Shown piece after piece: positions 17,122-27,190 of a DNA stretch of 64,000 nucleotides. This DNA comes from Thalassobius sp965218685 (GTDB lineage: Bacteria > Pseudomonadota > Alphaproteobacteria > Rhodobacterales > Rhodobacteraceae), in contig NZ_OZ244657.1 in NCBI RefSeq assembly GCF_965218685.1, positions 434,001-498,000 of the forward strand. The letters are read 5' to 3'. The position numbers were made by a program, and so were the translations under genes. The notes beneath the pieces are model-generated. The model saw only the letters and a list, made by a program, of their open reading frames with translations. It had not been told where the DNA came from and ran no database searches. Each line of letters opens with the position of its first letter. Within the stretch, counting starts at the first letter, position 1.

Positions 17122-18291
17122 ATGAGCTTTGATGACATCATCAACCGTTTTGGCAGCCATTCCCTGAAATGGGACATGATGAGCGCGCGCTATGATGTCC
17201 CGGCTGACGAGGGCCTGCCCATGTGGGTTGCCGACATGGACTTTCCTGCCCCGCAATGCGTTCAGGACGCAGTTCAGCGGATGCATGACCATGGGATCTA
17301 CGGTTATTACGGCGACGAACGCAGCTATTTGGAGGCTATCTGCTGGTGGATGAAAAACCGCCACGGCTGGGAGGTGGACCCAAGCGCCATCTTCACCACT
17401 CACGGACTGGTCAACGGCACCGCGATGTGTGTCGAGACCTTTACCCAGCCCGGCGACAGCGTTGTCCTGATGACCCCGGTGTATCACGCCTTTGCCAAGG
17501 TGATCCGCGCCAATGGCCGCCACGTGATCGAATGCGATCTGCGCAACAATGATGGCCGCTATGAGATGGATTTCGAGGCATGGGACGCGCAGATGGATGG
17601 TTCGGCCAGGATGCTGGTTCTGTGCTCGCCGCATAACCCGGGTGGGCGTGTCTGGACCAAGGACGAACTGCAGGGCGTTGCCGATTTCGCCAAACGTCAC
17701 GACCTGATCCTGGTCTCGGACGAGATCCACCACGATCTGGTTTTCCCCAGCGCCACCCACACCCCCATGGCGCTGATCGACGGGATCGAGGACCGGCTGA
17801 TCATGATGACCGCCACCACCAAGACCTTTAACATCGCAGGCAGCCATTCGGGCAATGTGATCATCCAAAACCCAGCCTTGCGCCGGAAGTTTGCGAACCG
17901 CTTGATGGGTCTGGGTCTTTCACCCAACGCTTTTGGGCTGCACATGGCCGAGGCCGCCTATTCTCCCGAAGGGGCGGCGTGGGTCGATGAACTGGTCGCC
18001 TATCTTGATGGCAACAAGCAGCTGTTCGACACTGCGATCAACGCCATCCCCGGCCTGAAATCCATGCCGCTGGAGTCCACCTATCTGGCCTGGGTCGATT
18101 TTTCCGGCACCGGAATGCCGCGCGAGGAATTCACCGCGCGGGTGGAAAAAGAAGCCAAGATCGCGGTGAACCACGGGCCGACCTTCGGGTCGGGCGGCGA
18201 GGATTTCCTGCGCTTCAATCTGGCGACACCCCGGGCGCTGGTCGAGCAGGCGATCGAGCGGATGCAGGCCGCATTCTCGGACCTGCAATAA
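17122..18291 (+). CDS. patB: PatB/MalY-type PLP-dependent C-S lyase
   Basis: A 389-residue fold-type I PLP enzyme of the MalY/PatB group, which cleaves cystathionine or cysteine to thiol, pyruvate and ammonia. The N-terminal LPMWVADMDFPAP is the group's signature. VSDEIHHDLVF holds the PLP-binding Asp, and TATTKTFNIAGSH carries the Schiff-base Lys234. The start is the ATG at 17122, with AAGGAG nine bases before. It could act as a cystathionine beta-lyase in methionine synthesis. It converges with a small unknown gene 3 bp away. Confidence 0.88.
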   Translation: MSFDDIINRFGSHSLKWDMMSARYDVPADEGLPMWVADMDFPAPQCVQDAVQRMHDHGIYGYYGDERSYLEAICWWMKNRHGWEVDPSAIFTTHGLVNGTAMCVETFTQPGDSVVLMTPVYHAFAKVIRANGRHVIECDLRNNDGRYEMDFEAWDAQMDGSARMLVLCSPHNPGGRVWTKDELQGVADFAKRHDLILVSDEIHHDLVFPSATHTPMALIDGIEDRLIMMTATTKTFNIAGSHSGNVIIQNPALRRKFANRLMGLGLSPNAFGLHMAEAAYSPEGAAWVDELVAYLDGNKQLFDTAINAIPGLKSMPLESTYLAWVDFSGTGMPREEFTARVEKEAKIAVNHGPTFGSGGEDFLRFNLATPRALVEQAIERMQAAFSDLQ

Positions 18292-18294
18292 CGC

Positions 18295-18654
18295 CTAAAC
18301 GATCGGTTTGCTTTCCAGAAGCCCGGCCGTCTGCGGCTCGTCCACGACGAAATCCACGGGCGGGACGTCTTGAATGGCCGTCAGCCGCTTGAACTCGAAT
18401 ATCATCTGGCCGTTTTCCTCTTCCGAGGCGACGATCAGGCATTGATACATGTGAAAGCCGCGGTCGTAGATATCGACAAACCCGCGCAGCTTGGGCGCAT
18501 CCTCGGCCTCGAGTGCGAAACCCGTGTCCCAGAACCGCAATATGCGGAAGGCTTGGCCGTTTGCCTCGACCACCATACGGGACGAGCGTTTCTGACTGCG
18601 CAGACGCGCGGCATCCAGGCCGGCCTGAACCTCTTTGGATATGAACGTAGACAT
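18295..18654 (-). CDS. Conserved-looking hypothetical protein
   Basis: A 119-residue soluble protein starting MSTFISKEVQAGLDAARLRS with a Phe/Tyr-rich middle (FRILRFWDTGFAL, GFVDIYDRGFHMYQCLI). There is no signal peptide or membrane segment. I do not recognise a domain. The ATG at 18654 is preceded by a purine-rich GAAGGGGAAG site, so I prefer it to the longer frame reaching 18708. Codon use matches its neighbours, so it is probably a real cytoplasmic gene. Confidence 0.65.
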   Translation of the reverse strand: MSTFISKEVQAGLDAARLRSQKRSSRMVVEANGQAFRILRFWDTGFALEAEDAPKLRGFVDIYDRGFHMYQCLIVASEEENGQMIFEFKRLTAIQDVPPVDFVVDEPQTAGLLESKPIV

Positions 18655-18792
18655 CGTGGCTTCCCCTTCCAGATGAGTAGAGCATGCCGCAATAAGCGCA
18701 GCCGTCAAGCGCCGCTTACGCGGCGGCGCAGCATGGCCGCAAACCCCTTTCCTACATGGTCGCGCAAGAATGTTTCACACCCAAGTCCTTAG

Positions 18793-18814
18793 GAATCGGT
18801 GAAAAAACTGATTC
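18793..18814. promoter_or_regulatory. Inverted repeat upstream of glutathionyl-hydroquinone reductase gene
   Basis: Arms GAATCGGT and ACTGATTC are separated by six bases (one mismatch), about 95 bp before the ATG at 18909. It is not followed by a T-tract, so an operator is more likely than a terminator. The regulator is unknown. Confidence 0.35.
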
Positions 18815-18908
18815 TCTTGCATGTGCAGCAACGCACCGTAACTGCGCGCTGGCGGGCTGTTCGCGGCGCGACCAATGTCCTATACCCCCGGTCAAAGGAG
18901 ATACCTCT

Positions 18909-19886
18909 ATGGGCCAGCTTGTCGACGGAAAATGGGAAAGCACGTGGTACGACACCAGTAAAACGGGTGGAAAATTCGTACGTTCAGTCACCAGTTTTCG
19001 CAACTGGATCACCCCTGACGGGCAACCCGGCCCCAGCGGTACGGGCGGGTTCGCGGCCGAAAGCGGGCGCTATCATCTTTATGTCTCGCACGCCTGTCCC
19101 TGGGCGCATCGCACCCTGATCTTTCGCGCTCTGAAGGGGCTGACGGACCATATAAGCATCTCGGTCGTACATCCGGACATGCTGGATGATGGCTGGACCT
19201 TCGCGACTGATTTTCCGGGTGCCACGGGCGACACACTGTTTGGCCTGCCGTTCCTGCGCGACATCTACACCCGCGCGCAACATGACATCTCGGGGCGAGT
19301 GACGGTGCCTGTGCTGTGGGACAAACAGACGAACACGATCGTTTCGAACGAAAGCGCCGAGATCATCCGAATGTTCAACAGCGCCTTTGACAAGCTGACC
19401 GGCATTACGCTGGATTTCTGGCCCGAAGCGCAGCGCACAAAGATCGAAGCGTTCAACACCCGCATCTACGACACGGTGAACAACGGTGTCTACAAGGCTG
19501 GTTTTGCCACCACGCAAAAGGCCTATGACGCGGCGGTTCACCCGCTGTTCGACAGCTTGGAGTGGCTGGAAACCCACCTGTCCTCGAACCGCTATTTGCT
19601 GGGCGATCAACAGACCGAGGCCGACTGGCGTCTTTTCACCACCCTGATCCGCTTTGATCCGGTCTATCACTTGCACTTCAAATGCAACCGCAAGCGACTG
19701 ATTGACTATCCCAACCTGTGGGGGTTCACCCGCGAGCTGTATCAGACGCCCGGAGTGGCCCAGGTTACGTATCTGGATCATATCGTGCGCCATTATCACT
19801 ACAGCCACGAGACGATAAATCCTTACCGGATCCTGCCGATCAACCCGGTTTTGAACTACAATGAGCCGCACAACCGCGGGCACTAG
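18909..19886 (+). CDS. Glutathionyl-hydroquinone reductase (Xi-class GST)
   Basis: A 325-residue glutathione-S-transferase relative of the YqjG/ECM4 group, which reduces glutathionyl-(hydro)quinones with GSH. The catalytic Cys63 is in the hallmark CPWAHRTL, and the C-terminal half contains the group-specific ADWRLFTTLIRFDPVYHLHFKCN and YHYSHETINP. The ATG is preceded by AAAGGAG. It probably detoxifies quinones in the cytoplasm, which would suit an organism with aromatic catabolism. Confidence 0.92.
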   Translation: MGQLVDGKWESTWYDTSKTGGKFVRSVTSFRNWITPDGQPGPSGTGGFAAESGRYHLYVSHACPWAHRTLIFRALKGLTDHISISVVHPDMLDDGWTFATDFPGATGDTLFGLPFLRDIYTRAQHDISGRVTVPVLWDKQTNTIVSNESAEIIRMFNSAFDKLTGITLDFWPEAQRTKIEAFNTRIYDTVNNGVYKAGFATTQKAYDAAVHPLFDSLEWLETHLSSNRYLLGDQQTEADWRLFTTLIRFDPVYHLHFKCNRKRLIDYPNLWGFTRELYQTPGVAQVTYLDHIVRHYHYSHETINPYRILPINPVLNYNEPHNRGH

Positions 19887-19946
19887 GCCTTGTCTTTCCC
19901 TGCGGTTTCCGGGCATTCAACGCCCCAGGATCTGGCAGAGGCACAC

Positions 19947-20882
19947 ATGACCACCAACACCCGAGATCACGGAGGAGGCATCGACGCGGCCGCCGCACGA
20001 TATGGCGGGGCGCGAGGCGATTGGATTGACCTGTCCACCGGGATCAATCCGGTGCCCTACCCGGTGGGCGATCTGCCCGCGCAGGCCTGGACCGCCCTGC
20101 CCGACGCCGGCGCCGCCGAGGCGCTGGAACGCGCTGCCCGCCAATTCTGGAACGTGCCTGACACGGCTTCGGTCCTGGCTGCCCCCGGCGCCTCGGCGCT
20201 GATCGCCCGCATCCCGCTGCTGCGGCCTGCGGGGCGGGTCGATATCCCTCAGCCCACCTATAACGAACATCTGGCCGCCTTCGAGGCCTACGGTTGGACG
20301 CGAGGGGCAGATGCCAACGCCCGTGTTCTGGTCCACCCGAACAATCCGACGGGCACTTGGCACCACCGCGACACCGTGACCGCGCCTTTGACGATCATCG
20401 ACGAAAGCTTTTGCGATGAGGCGCCCGACCGGTCCCTGATCCGCGAAACCGCCCAGCCTGGTCGAATTGTCCTGAAAAGCTTTGGGAAATTCTGGGGGCT
20501 GGCGGGTCTCCGCCTTGGCTTTGCCATCGGCCAGCCGCAGGATATCGAGCCCCTGCGGAACGCGCTTGGCCCTTGGCCTGTTTCGGGTCCCGCGCTGGCG
20601 ATCGGCGCACGGGCTCTTTCAGATCAAGACTGGGCCGAAACCACCCGGGCGCGTCTGACAGCTGATGCCGCGCGCCTTGATACACTGATGCTGAACGCCG
20701 GGGCCCAGTTGCAAGGCGGAACCTCCCTGTTCCGGCTCTATCACGTCCCGAATGCTGCACAGTGGCAGGACCGCTTGGCCCGCCAACACATCTGGACGCG
20801 CACCTTCCCATACTCGGACCACTTCTTGCGCCTTGGCCTGCCCTCCCCCGCCGATTGGCCCCGACTGGAGGCCGCCCTGTGA
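19947..20882 (+). CDS. cobD: Threonine-phosphate decarboxylase (cobalamin synthesis)
   Basis: A 311-residue fold-type I PLP enzyme that decarboxylates threonine phosphate to the aminopropanol phosphate used in the cobalamin nucleotide loop (CobD in Salmonella naming, CobC in Pseudomonas naming). It begins with the family segment DHGGGIDAAAARYGG, then WIDLSTGINPVPYP. HPNNPTGTW and KSFGKFWGLAGLRLGF, with Schiff-base Lys181, follow. The ATG at 19947 has AGAGG upstream. Its stop overlaps the start of the next cobalamin gene. Confidence 0.9.
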   Translation: MTTNTRDHGGGIDAAAARYGGARGDWIDLSTGINPVPYPVGDLPAQAWTALPDAGAAEALERAARQFWNVPDTASVLAAPGASALIARIPLLRPAGRVDIPQPTYNEHLAAFEAYGWTRGADANARVLVHPNNPTGTWHHRDTVTAPLTIIDESFCDEAPDRSLIRETAQPGRIVLKSFGKFWGLAGLRLGFAIGQPQDIEPLRNALGPWPVSGPALAIGARALSDQDWAETTRARLTADAARLDTLMLNAGAQLQGGTSLFRLYHVPNAAQWQDRLARQHIWTRTFPYSDHFLRLGLPSPADWPRLEAAL

Positions 20883-21787
20883 CATTGTTCTTCGCGATGA
20901 TTTTGGACGCGCTGCTGGGCGAGCCGAAATGGCTATGGAGCCGCGCGCCTCATCCCGCCGTTTTGATGGGGCGCCTGATCGGTTGGGCGGATAAACGTTT
21001 CAACAACGGGTCCTATCGCCGCCTTAAAGGCATCGCGACCGTGGCCGCGCTGTCCGTTGGCGCTGTTCTGCTTGGTGCGCTACTGTCCCAACTGGGTCCG
21101 GTGATCGAGATCCTCGTGGCCGCCGTTTTGCTGGCTCAAAAATCCCTGGTGCAGCATGTGCAAGCCGTGGGCAACGCGCTGCGCCTTTCATTGGCCGAGG
21201 GGCGCCGCTCGGTCGCCATGATCGTGGGGCGCGATACCGCTGAAATGGATGCACCCGCCGTCACCCGCGCCGCGATCGAGTCAGCGGCCGAGAACCTTTC
21301 AGACGGGATTATCGCCCCTGCCTTCTGGTTCCTTGTGGCGGGTCTGCCCGGCCTTCTTTTGTACAAGATCACCAACACCGCCGACAGCATGATCGGCTAT
21401 AAAACCGCTCGGCATCAATCCTTTGGCTGGGCGGCGGCGCGGTTTGACGACTTGCTGAACCTGATCCCCGCGCGTCTTACGGCTGCCCTGATCGCGCTGA
21501 CCCACAACGGGCAGAATGACTGGCACCTGATCCGCGCCGAGGCCCGACGTCACCGTTCGCCCAATGCAGGCTGGCCCGAGGCCGCGATGGCGCGTGCCCT
21601 GAGCGTTGCACTGTCCGGCCCCCGCTCGTATGACGGGCAGATGCGCGATTTTCCGTGGGTGAACCCACATGCAGACCGCGCCCCGGGCCCGGATGCAATC
21701 GATTCTGCGGTGGCAGCCTTGTGGCGCACCTGGGCCACTGCGCTGGCGCTTAGCCTAGTCATCGGTCTGATCGTCTGTTTTTTCTGA
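20879..21787 (+). CDS. cbiB: Adenosylcobinamide-phosphate synthase
   Basis: A membrane enzyme that attaches aminopropanol (phosphate) to adenosylcobyric acid, working directly after the neighbouring decarboxylase. The start is a GTG overlapping the previous stop (GTGA), which gives 302 residues beginning next to FFAMILDALLGEPKWLWSRAPHPAVLMG, the family N-terminus. RDTAEMDAPAVTRAAIESAAENLSDG and the NTADSMIGYKTARH segment are also diagnostic. The pair forms a two-gene cobalamin module. Confidence 0.93.
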   Translation: MTLFFAMILDALLGEPKWLWSRAPHPAVLMGRLIGWADKRFNNGSYRRLKGIATVAALSVGAVLLGALLSQLGPVIEILVAAVLLAQKSLVQHVQAVGNALRLSLAEGRRSVAMIVGRDTAEMDAPAVTRAAIESAAENLSDGIIAPAFWFLVAGLPGLLLYKITNTADSMIGYKTARHQSFGWAAARFDDLLNLIPARLTAALIALTHNGQNDWHLIRAEARRHRSPNAGWPEAAMARALSVALSGPRSYDGQMRDFPWVNPHADRAPGPDAIDSAVAALWRTWATALALSLVIGLIVCFF

Positions 21788-21847
21788 CTTTCGCTAAAGG
21801 CTTGGCACCTGCTAGGGTCGGCCCAAAGTCATTTACCCGAGGCCCCC

Positions 21848-23029
21848 ATGCGTTTTCACAAGTCGCTCTGCGTTACCGTTTCTGCCCTGCTTTTCAGCGC
21901 TACAACCACATTGGCCGCCCCGTGCGGCGGCGCGTTTTCCAATTTCGTGGACGGATTACGCGCCGAGGCGATCTCGGACGGACACAGCTCCAAAACCGTT
22001 AAGCGTTTCTTTGCAGGCGTTCGCCAGGATCCCAAAGTGCTGAAGGCTGACCGCGCGCAAGGTGTGTTCCAGATGGATTTCACCTCGTTCGCACGACGCT
22101 TAATCTCGGCTGACCGGATGAAGCGCGGACAATCAAACGCCCGCAAATACAACGCGATCTTTGACCAAGTTGAACGCAAATACGGCGTCAGCCGCGGCGT
22201 CCTTTTGGCCTTTTGGGCATTCGAGACGGACTATGGCGCCTTTCAGGGTGATTTCAACACGCTGAACGCGCTGGTCACGTTGGCCCATGATTGCCGCCGG
22301 CCCGCGCTGTTCCGCCCCCAGATATTCGCCGCGCTAAAGCTCTATGAGAACGGAGATTTCGACCCCGCCCGCACCACAGGTGCCTGGGCAGGCGAGATCG
22401 GCATGGTGCAGATGCTGCCGCAGGATATTCTGGACAACGGCGTAGACGGTGACGGAGACGGTCACGTCCGCCTGAAAACCTCGGCACCGGACGCGCTGAT
22501 GTCGGGGGGCAAGATGCTCAGCCACCTTGGCTGGAACAAGGGGCAACCCTGGCTGCAAGAGGTCACCGTCCCCGCCCGAATGGATTGGTCGAAAACCGGT
22601 ATTCACACCACGCTCAGCCAATCGCAATGGGAAAAAATGGGGGTGCGCCCAAGGGCCGGACAATGGCAAACCAACCTGCCCGTCAGCATCATCCTGCCAC
22701 AAGGCCACAAAGGCCCCGCCTTTGCCGCATACCCCAACTTTCACGTCTTCTTTGAATGGAATCAAAGTTTTACCTACGTACTGACCGCTGGGTACTTTGC
22801 CACCCGACTAACCGGAGCACCCGTCTTTGACGCCCGCAACCCAGACCCCGGCCTCAGTGGCTCGCAAATGAAGGAACTACAACGCAAGCTGGCCAAACGC
22901 GGCCACGATGTCGGCAAAATCGACGGCATCCTTGGCGCTGGCACCCGCAAGGCCGTTCAGGACGAACAAATCCGCCTGGGCCTTCCTGCAGACGCCTGGC
23001 CGACTGCCGCACTGTTGGGCAAACTGTGA
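21848..23029 (+). CDS. Lytic murein transglycosylase, MltB type, with peptidoglycan-binding domain
   Basis: A 393-residue exported protein (signal peptide about residues 1-23) that cleaves peptidoglycan glycan strands to 1,6-anhydromuramic ends. The SLT_2 catalytic domain has Glu126 in FWAFETDYG, then GEIGMVQMLPQDIL and SHLGWNKGQPW. A C-terminal PG_binding_1 repeat (about 335-390: GSQMKELQRKLAKRGHDVG, DGILGAGTRKAV) anchors it to the wall. Its TGA overlaps the start of the MOSC gene. Confidence 0.93.
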   Translation: MRFHKSLCVTVSALLFSATTTLAAPCGGAFSNFVDGLRAEAISDGHSSKTVKRFFAGVRQDPKVLKADRAQGVFQMDFTSFARRLISADRMKRGQSNARKYNAIFDQVERKYGVSRGVLLAFWAFETDYGAFQGDFNTLNALVTLAHDCRRPALFRPQIFAALKLYENGDFDPARTTGAWAGEIGMVQMLPQDILDNGVDGDGDGHVRLKTSAPDALMSGGKMLSHLGWNKGQPWLQEVTVPARMDWSKTGIHTTLSQSQWEKMGVRPRAGQWQTNLPVSIILPQGHKGPAFAAYPNFHVFFEWNQSFTYVLTAGYFATRLTGAPVFDARNPDPGLSGSQMKELQRKLAKRGHDVGKIDGILGAGTRKAVQDEQIRLGLPADAWPTAALLGKL

Positions 23030-23577
23030 TGCAGGCGACTACAGGCCAACTGCGCGCGGCCATGCCCCACGTCCTGGCCGCCCCCAAGGACAAGGCGCCC
23101 ATCCAGATGCTGTGCCGGCGGCCCGGCTTCGGTGAACGCGAGTTTGTCTCCAAACTCGACCTGACCGTCGCCCAAGGCATCCCCGGCGAACGCTGGCAAA
23201 CCGGCCCTTGGATGCGCTTGCCCGACGGCAGCCCAGATCCACGTATCCAGGTCTCGATTCTGCCCACGCGCGTGATGAACGCCGTCTGGCTGGACCGCGA
23301 CGCGCAACCCCACCCAGGCGATCCCATCGTCGCCGACCTGGACTGTTCGTATGGTAATTTGCCCGTCGGCAGCCGTCTTCAGGCAGGAACTGCTGTGCTC
23401 GAGGTTTCGGACGTCTTCAACGACGCCTGCATCAAGTGGAAGCAACGTTACGGCACCCCGGCCAAAGACTGGATCACCCAGCGTGAACACATTCACCTGC
23501 GCCTGCGCGGCCTGCTGTGCAAAATCGTCCAGGATGGCTCCGTTACCACCCAAGACCGGCTGACCAAGCTCTCCTAA
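23026..23577 (+). CDS. MOSC domain protein
   Basis: A 183-residue protein with a MOSC (molybdenum cofactor sulfurase C-terminal) domain. GIPGERWQTG, IQVSILPTRVMNAVW, DLDCSYGNLPVGSRL and FNDACIKWKQRYG match the domain; Cys in NDAC is the likely conserved sulfur-carrying position. The start is either the GTG at 23026 (overlapping the previous stop) or the ATG at 23029. Its physiological substrate is unknown. It converges with smc. Confidence 0.8.
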   Translation: MMQATTGQLRAAMPHVLAAPKDKAPIQMLCRRPGFGEREFVSKLDLTVAQGIPGERWQTGPWMRLPDGSPDPRIQVSILPTRVMNAVWLDRDAQPHPGDPIVADLDCSYGNLPVGSRLQAGTAVLEVSDVFNDACIKWKQRYGTPAKDWITQREHIHLRLRGLLCKIVQDGSVTTQDRLTKLS

Positions 23578-23634
23578 GGGACGGTGGGCGGGGCGATGTT
23601 GCAGCAGGCAACGAGCGTCGTCCCCGGCCCCGAC

Positions 23635-26600
23635 TCAAGCAACCAGCTGCTCGGCCTTCTTCAGATCCACGCTCACCAGCTGGCTCACACCCTGCTCTTG
23701 CATGGTCACCCCGAACAACCGATCCATCCGCGCCATCGTCACAGCGTGGTGCGTGATGATCAGGAATCGCGTCTCTGTCCGTCGGCACATTTCGTCCAGC
23801 AGATCACAAAAACGGGTCACGTTGGCATCATCCAATGGTGCGTCCACCTCGTCCAGCACACAGATCGGCGCCGGATTGGCCAGGAACACTGCAAAAATCA
23901 ACGCCAGCGCCGTCAGCGTTTGCTCTCCCCCGGACAACAGCGACAGGGTGGACAGTTTCTTACCCGGAGGCTGGCACATAATCTCCAGCCCCGCTTCCAA
24001 CGGGTCGTCGCTTTCAACCAGAACCAGGTTTGCCTCACCGCCACCGAACAGATGTCGAAACAAGGTGGTGAAGTTGCTGTTCACCTGCTCGAAGGCCGTC
24101 AGCAACCGCTCGCGACCCTCACGGTTCAAACTGGCGATCCCTGCGCGCAACGCCTTGATGGCCTCTTCCAGGTCCGCCTTTTCCGACAACAGGTTACCGT
24201 GCTCTTCGCGCACTTCCTTGGCATCTTCCTCGGCCCGCAGGTTCACCGCACCCAAAGCATCGCGCTGACGCTTCAAGCGGTTCACATCCGCCTCGATCTG
24301 ATCCGAAGGCGGCATCTGTTCGGGGTTCACATCTAGCGTTTCCAGCAGCTTTTGCGGCGTGATGTCTTGCTGTTCTTCGATACGATCCACGGCAACGGTA
24401 ACGGTCTCGCGCGCGGCATCGGCTCGCGCTTCGGACCGGGCACGCCCCTCACGGGCCTCACTGGCCCTACGTTCGGCATCACGTTCGGATTGCTCGGCAG
24501 CGCGCGCTTCGGTTTCGGCCTCGGACAGCTTGTCTGCTGCCAGCTTGCGCCGCGCTTCGGCCGCATCGATTGCCTCGCCCAGCTCCTCGCGCTGGATTGC
24601 GATCTCTTCAGGTGCGGCGGTGGCTTCAAGCAGCTCCTCCTCCGAGGCTTGCTTGCGCTCTTCCAATTCGGCGCTTCGGGTCGAGGCGGTTTCCAGCCGG
24701 TGCCGCCAACCGCTCAGCTCTTTCGTCACCTCTTGCGAACGGCGCAGCCGCGCTTCGCCCTCGCGGCGCAATTCATCGTGGGCCGAGCGGCGCGACATCA
24801 TGGTGATCCGAGCGGCCTCGACCGTCATTTTCACATCCTCGACCGAGGCGCGGGCCGCATCCAGATCGTCCAGATCTGATACCGCCCGCTCAGCCTCGTT
24901 GACCTGCACCCGCGCGGCCATCGCGTCTTCTTCGTGGCGTTCAACGGCCAGGCCCATCGATTCCAGCTTGGATTCGGCCAGATTCCGATCGGCTTCGGCG
25001 CGGCTCAGCTTGCGGTTCGCCTCGTTCACCAGCCGGTCTGCGTCCCGGCGCTCTTGTCTGGCGGCCTGGTCGGCATGGGTCAATTCGGTCAGACGCTCGG
25101 TCAGCGTATCGTGCGCCTGCCGGGCCGCATCCGCGCGCGCGGTCGCCCGCTCCATCTGCTGTTTCAGTTCTTCCAAACGGTTTAGCTGCTGCAAACGCAG
25201 GGCCGCGGCCGAGGGCGCATCTTCGGCCCATGCCCGATAGCCATCCCAACGCCACAAGTCCCCTTCAAGGCTGACCAAACGCTGGCCGGGCAAAAGCTGC
25301 GACTGCAGGCGCGCGGCCTCTTCTGCGCCAACCAGCCCGATCTGGGACATGCGCCGCGCCAGAACTTCGGGCACTGACACGTGACGCGACAGGGGTGTGA
25401 TCCCGGCAGGCAGCGCAGGGGGCGTGTCGTACTCGGGCAGCACGGTCCAGCCGGACGGCCCATCCTCGTCAACCTCTGGCGCCCGCAAATCATCGGCCAG
25501 CGCCGCGCCCAAGGCCTTTTCAAAGCCCTGTTCGACCTGCAGTCGATCCATGATCTGGCCGCCCTCGGCCGTGTCCCGCTCCAGCAATTTTGCCAATGCG
25601 GTCACCTCGGCGCGCAGCGCATTCAGCTCGCCTTCGGCCTCGGACCGTTCAGCCCGAACGTCCGCCTCGCGCGCCTGTGTTTCAGCCCGAGCAGCCTCGG
25701 CCTCCATCAGGGTTTCTTCGGCATGGGCGACGGTTTCCACCGCGATCGCCTCTTGCTCTTGCGCGGCCTCATACTCGATCTGAGCGTTTTCCAGCGTCAA
25801 CTGCGCCGAGCTGACGACTTCCTTGGCTTTGGCAGCTTCGCCTTCAGCGCGGGCCAGCATTTTTCGAGTGTCGTCAAGCAGTCGATGCGCCGACTGATGC
25901 TTGGCCGCCAGACGCGCGACATCTTCGGTTCGTTCGGCCAGATCAGCCTCGCGGTCCTGCAACACGCTGGCTGCCTCGCGCGATGCTTCCGCAGCTTCGT
26001 TCAATTTGTCGGCTTGCCCCTCGCCCGCCTTCTGCAGCTCGCGGGCTTCCCATTCCAACCGCTCGATCATCTCGCCCGCGTCACGGTTCAGACCGGCTTC
26101 GCGTTCGATATCACGGCTCAGCTGCAAGATACGGTTGCGTAGGGTTTCAATGGTCTGGATGGCGCGGGCTTCTTGATCGCCCAAGGCGTCACGCTGCACC
26201 TGAAGACGCTGCAATACGGCCGACGCGATCGCCTCTTCCTCGCGCAGGGGCGGCAGAGCGTCGTCTTTTTCCGCCCGCAGCTTGGCTGCCTGACGCGCTG
26301 CACCTTCGGCCTGAGCGGCCAGCGTCGTCCGCTCGCGCAGTTCTTCCTCGGCGGCCAGACGAGCCTCGTCTGCCTCGCGCCAACGGCGATACAGCAGCAG
26401 CCCCTCGGCCTTGCGCAATTCCTCGCCAATCGCCCGATACCGCGCGGCCTGACGGGCCTGACGGTCCAGTTGAGACAACTGGTTTGCCAGCTGTTCCACG
26501 ACATCGTCGACACGGGCCAGGTTCTGCTCGGCGCCTTTCAGCTTCAGCTCAGCCTCGTGACGGCGCTGATACAGCCCCGAGATGCCAGCGGCCTCTTCCA

Positions 26601-27090
26601 GAATGCGGCGGCGATTCTTGGGCTTGGCGTTGATCAGTTCGCTGATCTGGCCCTGCCGAACCAGAGCGGGAGAATGCGCCCCGGTCGAGGCATCCGCGAA
26701 CAGCATCTGCACGTCCCGCGCCCGCACATCCTTGGTATTGACCTTATAGGCGCTGCCCACGTCACGCGTGATACGGCGCACGATTTCCAGCTGGTCTTCA
26801 TCGTTGAACCCGGCGGGAGCCAAACGATCCGCGTTGTCGATGATCAGCGAAACCTCGGCGAAGTTCCGGGCAGGACGCGAGGACGCCCCGGCGAAAATCA
26901 CGTCTTCCATCCCGCCGCCACGCATCGCCTTGGGCCGGTTTTCCCCCATGACCCAGCGCAGCGCCTCTAGCAGGTTGGACTTACCGCAGCCGTTGGGCCC
27001 AACAACACCGGTCAGCCCGTCCTTGATCAGCAGATCGGTCGGGTCAACAAAGCTTTTGAAGCCGGTCAGTCTGAGTTTCGTGAAAAGCAC
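23635..27090 (-). CDS. smc: Chromosome segregation ATPase SMC
   Basis: The 1151-residue core of bacterial condensin. The N-terminal lobe has LTGFKSFVDPT and Walker A GPNGCGKSN. Long coiled coils rich in Ala, Glu and Arg flank a hinge near residues 500-640. The C-terminal lobe carries the ABC signature LSGGEQTL and Walker B ICVLDEVDAPLDDANV. I place the start at the GTG at 27090, with GGAG upstream; the extra 36 residues of the longer frame match nothing in SMC. The shadow frames here are artefacts of coiled-coil codon bias. Confidence 0.96.
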   Translation of the reverse strand: MLFTKLRLTGFKSFVDPTDLLIKDGLTGVVGPNGCGKSNLLEALRWVMGENRPKAMRGGGMEDVIFAGASSRPARNFAEVSLIIDNADRLAPAGFNDEDQLEIVRRITRDVGSAYKVNTKDVRARDVQMLFADASTGAHSPALVRQGQISELINAKPKNRRRILEEAAGISGLYQRRHEAELKLKGAEQNLARVDDVVEQLANQLSQLDRQARQAARYRAIGEELRKAEGLLLYRRWREADEARLAAEEELRERTTLAAQAEGAARQAAKLRAEKDDALPPLREEEAIASAVLQRLQVQRDALGDQEARAIQTIETLRNRILQLSRDIEREAGLNRDAGEMIERLEWEARELQKAGEGQADKLNEAAEASREAASVLQDREADLAERTEDVARLAAKHQSAHRLLDDTRKMLARAEGEAAKAKEVVSSAQLTLENAQIEYEAAQEQEAIAVETVAHAEETLMEAEAARAETQAREADVRAERSEAEGELNALRAEVTALAKLLERDTAEGGQIMDRLQVEQGFEKALGAALADDLRAPEVDEDGPSGWTVLPEYDTPPALPAGITPLSRHVSVPEVLARRMSQIGLVGAEEAARLQSQLLPGQRLVSLEGDLWRWDGYRAWAEDAPSAAALRLQQLNRLEELKQQMERATARADAARQAHDTLTERLTELTHADQAARQERRDADRLVNEANRKLSRAEADRNLAESKLESMGLAVERHEEDAMAARVQVNEAERAVSDLDDLDAARASVEDVKMTVEAARITMMSRRSAHDELRREGEARLRRSQEVTKELSGWRHRLETASTRSAELEERKQASEEELLEATAAPEEIAIQREELGEAIDAAEARRKLAADKLSEAETEARAAEQSERDAERRASEAREGRARSEARADAARETVTVAVDRIEEQQDITPQKLLETLDVNPEQMPPSDQIEADVNRLKRQRDALGAVNLRAEEDAKEVREEHGNLLSEKADLEEAIKALRAGIASLNREGRERLLTAFEQVNSNFTTLFRHLFGGGEANLVLVESDDPLEAGLEIMCQPPGKKLSTLSLLSGGEQTLTALALIFAVFLANPAPICVLDEVDAPLDDANVTRFCDLLDEMCRRTETRFLIITHHAVTMARMDRLFGVTMQEQGVSQLVSVDLKKAEQLVA

Positions 27091-27190
27091 GCGCGGATTC
27101 GCTCCGGTGATTCCAGATTGACCTTGATCCTGTTCCGCCACGCCCCCACGAGTCAACGTATTCCCCCCGGATATGGCCTGAAAGGCGCAG

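Noticed and set aside
24359..25240. Long plus-strand open frame inside smc
   Set aside because: It is a Ser/Arg-rich antisense shadow of the SMC coiled coil; the composition comes from reverse-reading Ala/Glu/Arg codons, and no motif is present.
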